A stretch of 5,891 nt of DNA from Methanomicrobia archaeon LH_S13 (GTDB taxonomy: Archaea; Halobacteriota; Syntropharchaeia; Alkanophagales; Methanospirareceae): assembly GCA_023659785.1 (NCBI GenBank), contig JAGXOR010000087.1:1-5891 (forward strand). The letters are read 5' to 3'. Of the stretch, positions 3,933 to 5,891 are shown in pieces. Positions within the stretch are counted from its first letter, which is position 1; every line of letters starts with the position of its first letter. Under the pieces are notes generated by a model that saw nothing but the letters and a program-made list of their open reading frames with translations, did no database searches and was not told where the DNA came from. The position numbers and the translations under genes were made by a program.

Positions 3933-5687
3933 ATGGAAGAGCAAAAAAGAACACCTATTCTCTCTGTACTGGGACACATAGACCATGGCAAGACCACCTT
4001 ACTCGATAACATAAGGAGCACTGCGATAGCAGCGAAGGAAGCAGGACGAGTGACACAGCACATAGGGGCTACGGAAAGTCCTATTGAAACGATAAAAAAG
4101 ATTTGTGAACCACTAAAAAGGGACTGGACAGGAATAGAGGTTCCCGGTTTGCTTTTCATTGATACCCCTGGGCATCATGCCTTTACCTCTCTGAGGAAAA
4201 GAGGGAGTGCTTTGGCAGACGTCGCGGTTGTGGTTGTGGACGTGATGGAGGGCTTCCAGCCCCAGACTTACGAATCGTTAAACATCTTAAGATTATTAAA
4301 AACGCCATTCGTAGTGGCATTGAACAAAATAGATAGGATAAAGGGCTGGAATTCAAAGCAAAAACCATTCTGTATCAATTATAAAGACCAACCTGAATAT
4401 GCGAGGAAGGCGTTGGATGCGAGGATATATGAAATAGTAGGCGATCTGTACGATAAAGGATTTTCGGCTGATAGATACGACCGGATAAAAGACTTCGCAA
4501 GGAATGTGGGCATTGTACCGGTGTGTGCGAAGACCGGAGAAGGTATTGCGGATTTGTTACTTGTTCTGATAGGATTATCGCAGAAGTTCTTTGAAAGAAC
4601 TTTGTGCGTTCATTTAGAAAAGGCTGGTGTTGGCACGATATTGGAAAAGAAAGAGGAAAGAGGTCTCGGAACCACGATTGACGTGATATTATACGATGGA
4701 ACACTTAGCGTGGGTGATACAATCGTGGTAGGAAGCATAGAGGAGGAGCCAATAGTTACAAAGGTAAAAGCGTTGTTAAAGCCAAGAGCTTTGCAAGAGA
4801 TAAGAGCAGAGCAAAGATTTGAGCGAGTGAAAACTGTGAATGCTGCTTATGGTGTAAAAATAGTAGCCCCTGGTGTAGAAAATGCACTTCCCGGTTCGCA
4901 GGTGAGAGTGGTTGAAGAAGATGTGCTTGAGAGCGTGGCGAAAGAGATGAAGGGCGAGGTAGAGGAGATGAAAATGGAGACAAGCCCGAAAGGAATAATC
5001 ATAAAGGCAGATACAATGGGGTCGTTGGAAGCACTTGCTCTGGAGCTGAGAGGAGAAGGAATAGAGAAAATAAAAAAAGCAGAAGTCGGAAGCATATCGA
5101 AAAGGGATATAACAGATGCGGTTACGATTAAGGATAGTTATTTGAGGGTTATTCTGGGTTTTAACGTGGATATACTTCCGGATGCAAAAGAAATAGTATT
5201 GGAAAATGGGATACCTGTATTTATAAGCGATGTTATTTACCGATTGATAGAGGATTATGAGAACTGGGTGAAGGAAGAGAAGGAGAAAGAGAAGCGTGCG
5301 TTCATGGAAAAGCTGACCACACCTGCAAAGATAAAAATACTGCCAGGGTGTGTATTCAGGCAAAGCAAGCCTGCTATCTTTGGTGTAGAAGTTTTGGGAG
5401 GGAAGATAAAAACAGGTGTGAAATTGATAAAAGCAGATGGGACAAGGATTGGAGCGATAAATGAGATACAGGATAAGGGAGAGAGCATAAAGAAAGCAGT
5501 AGAAGAGATGCAGGTGGCAATTTCAATGAAGAAACTGACGGTGGGACGACAAATAAAGGAGAAAGATGTTTTATATGTGGATATTACAGAAGAAGAAATG
5601 AAAATGCTAAGCGGTTTGTTGTCGGCAGATGAAGAAGAACTGCTGGAGGAATTGATGAGGATAAAGAGGGGAAAAAATCTTCGATGA
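3933..5687 (+). CDS. infB: Translation initiation factor aIF5B (IF2/eIF5B family GTPase)
   Basis: aIF5B is the GTPase that promotes joining of the ribosomal subunits and positions initiator tRNA in archaea. The 584 residues match the usual archaeal length. The G domain (about 6-215) has all motifs: G1 GHIDHGKTT (14-22), switch I TQHIGAT (41-47), G3 DTPGHH (77-82) with the catalytic-type His81, G4 NKID (131-134), and G5 CAK (198-200). Domain II is a beta barrel (about 225-330, including GVGTILEKKEERGLGTTIDV). Domain III (about 352-445) includes IIIKADTMGSLEAL. A charged linker helix (445-460) leads to domain IV (about 461-550, PGCVFRQSKPAIFGVEVLGG). The C-terminal helices (552-580, acidic then basic) are the part that contacts aIF1A in this family. 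ATG 3933 gives the standard N-terminus just before the P-loop. It probably shares a transcript with dnaJ. There is no intein or frameshift. Confidence 0.97.
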   Translation: MEEQKRTPILSVLGHIDHGKTTLLDNIRSTAIAAKEAGRVTQHIGATESPIETIKKICEPLKRDWTGIEVPGLLFIDTPGHHAFTSLRKRGSALADVAVVVVDVMEGFQPQTYESLNILRLLKTPFVVALNKIDRIKGWNSKQKPFCINYKDQPEYARKALDARIYEIVGDLYDKGFSADRYDRIKDFARNVGIVPVCAKTGEGIADLLLVLIGLSQKFFERTLCVHLEKAGVGTILEKKEERGLGTTIDVILYDGTLSVGDTIVVGSIEEEPIVTKVKALLKPRALQEIRAEQRFERVKTVNAAYGVKIVAPGVENALPGSQVRVVEEDVLESVAKEMKGEVEEMKMETSPKGIIIKADTMGSLEALALELRGEGIEKIKKAEVGSISKRDITDAVTIKDSYLRVILGFNVDILPDAKEIVLENGIPVFISDVIYRLIEDYENWVKEEKEKEKRAFMEKLTTPAKIKILPGCVFRQSKPAIFGVEVLGGKIKTGVKLIKADGTRIGAINEIQDKGESIKKAVEEMQVAISMKKLTVGRQIKEKDVLYVDITEEEMKMLSGLLSADEEELLEELMRIKRGKNLR

Positions 5688-5691
5688 ACCC

Positions 5692-5823
5692 GTGATTGAA
5701 ATAAGCACGATGGACGTGGTTACAATAACTCCCGACACCACAATAATAAAAGCCATCGGCATTATGGAAAAGAGCAATTTTCACAACCTGGTTGTGCTCA
5801 CTAGCGACGATATATATAGTTAA
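5692..5823 (+). pseudogene. Truncated CBS-domain gene fragment
   Basis: The frame from GTG 5692 to TAA 5821-5823 gives 43 residues. The stretch STMDVVTITPDTTIIKAIGI followed by MEKSNFHNLVVLTSDD has the pattern of the first two-thirds of a CBS domain: a V-x-T-x-x-P-x-T strand, a helix 'AI-x-IM', then a 'H-x-LVVL' strand. CBS domains normally come in pairs and bind adenine nucleotides to control an attached protein. Here the frame ends right after VVLTSDD with IYS and a stop, so the last strand and helix (typically G-x-LVGI) are missing, and no continuation is seen in the other two frames. The frame is open back to 5665, overlapping the end of the aIF5B gene, but there is no better start than GTG. 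It is either a decayed remnant of a gene once in the dnaJ/aIF5B operon or, less likely, a small expressed protein. Confidence 0.5.
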
Positions 5824-5841
5824 CTGAAATGTACCAAAATG

Positions 5842-5860
5842 TTTATCTTTATGCTTTATG
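5842..5860 (+). promoter_or_regulatory. Possible promoter of the next gene, with tandem CTTTATG
   Basis: TTTATC at 5842 is followed by a perfect head-to-tail repeat CTTTATG CTTTATG (5847-5860), giving three closely spaced TATA-like T-T-T-A-T cores. The first is about 40 bp before the probable start codon at 5883, which suits a short leader containing the ribosome site. An additional TATATATAG lies at 5811-5819 in the CBS remnant. Confidence 0.35.
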
Positions 5861-5872
5861 ATACTATCAAAT

Positions 5873-5891
5873 AGGTGAACATTTGAGGAAA
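5873..5891 (+). other. Probable ribosome site and first codons of a downstream gene, cut by the window
   Basis: AGGTGA at 5873-5878 lies 4 nt before TTG 5883-5885, which would begin the peptide M-R-K before the window ends. Only three codons are visible, so the product cannot be named, and the TTG start remains a guess based on the ribosome site and on the frequent TTG use in this window. Confidence 0.3.

Noticed and set aside
4776..5363. 195-codon minus-strand open frame, the longest of the antisense frames
   Set aside because: It is entirely antisense to aIF5B, rich in Tyr, Phe and His as expected from the reverse of a Lys/Glu/Ile-rich gene, and has no recognisable domain.
484..5881. TGAACA/TGTTCA hexamers near several gene starts (484, 1822, 2537, 5876) as a regulon motif
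   Set aside because: A hexamer counted on both strands is expected about three times by chance in this window; only the full palindrome at 2352-2364 stands out.
1..5891. CRISPR array, tRNA or rRNA genes
   Set aside because: No regularly spaced repeats, no tRNA T-arm consensus and no rRNA-like stretch were found on reading either strand.

Overview
This looks like a piece of archaeal, probably euryarchaeal, chromosome. The anchor is a complete archaeal-type translation initiation factor aIF5B of 584 residues, without the long N-terminal region of bacterial IF2 or eukaryotic eIF5B. TTTATA-like boxes about 25-30 bp ahead of likely transcript starts, a probable leaderless gene, GGAGGTGA-type ribosome sites and frequent TTG/GTG starts fit the same picture. 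The lineage cannot be fixed from this window; a methanogen or methanogen-related group is a guess.

Layout. Positions 1-88 hold the right-hand end of what looks like an IS200/IS605-group (tnpB-type) element: the last 18 codons of a frame, a hairpin, and then the GC-rich terminal hairpin. The element runs straight into the 3' end of a minus-strand VapB-like antitoxin gene (54-464), whose last 8-11 codons are transposon sequence. No toxin gene is visible. An AT-rich divergent promoter (465-552) separates it from a plus-strand gene (553-1326) of unknown function with a PD-(D/E)XK-nuclease-like C-terminal half that lacks the usual lysine. Convergent with it, 7 bp away, is a minus-strand pair: a winged-helix regulator (1890-2330) followed by a YdjM/DUF457-family membrane protein (1334-1822), probably one operon.

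The 340-bp space between the regulator and dnaJ holds the regulator's TATA box and a palindrome that could be its operator. It also holds an imperfect 28-bp inverted repeat, a hairpin-rich patch and the dnaJ promoter, but no convincing gene. On the plus strand follow dnaJ (2671-3885), complete with all four zinc-binding repeats but with no dnaK or grpE in view, and the aIF5B gene (3933-5687), 47 bp apart and probably co-transcribed. Overlapping the end of the aIF5B gene is a truncated CBS-domain frame that stops in mid-domain (5692-5823). A TATA-like, SD-bearing leader for a gene that starts at the window edge follows it.

The right half is housekeeping: protein folding (DnaJ) and ribosomal subunit joining (aIF5B). 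The left half is accessory: transposon end, orphaned antitoxin, divergent nuclease-like protein, regulator and membrane hydrolase. I see no rRNA, tRNA or CRISPR array. Nothing here proves a new system. The best leads are the antitoxin/transposon junction, the divergent antitoxin and nuclease-like pair, and the regulator divergent from dnaJ.
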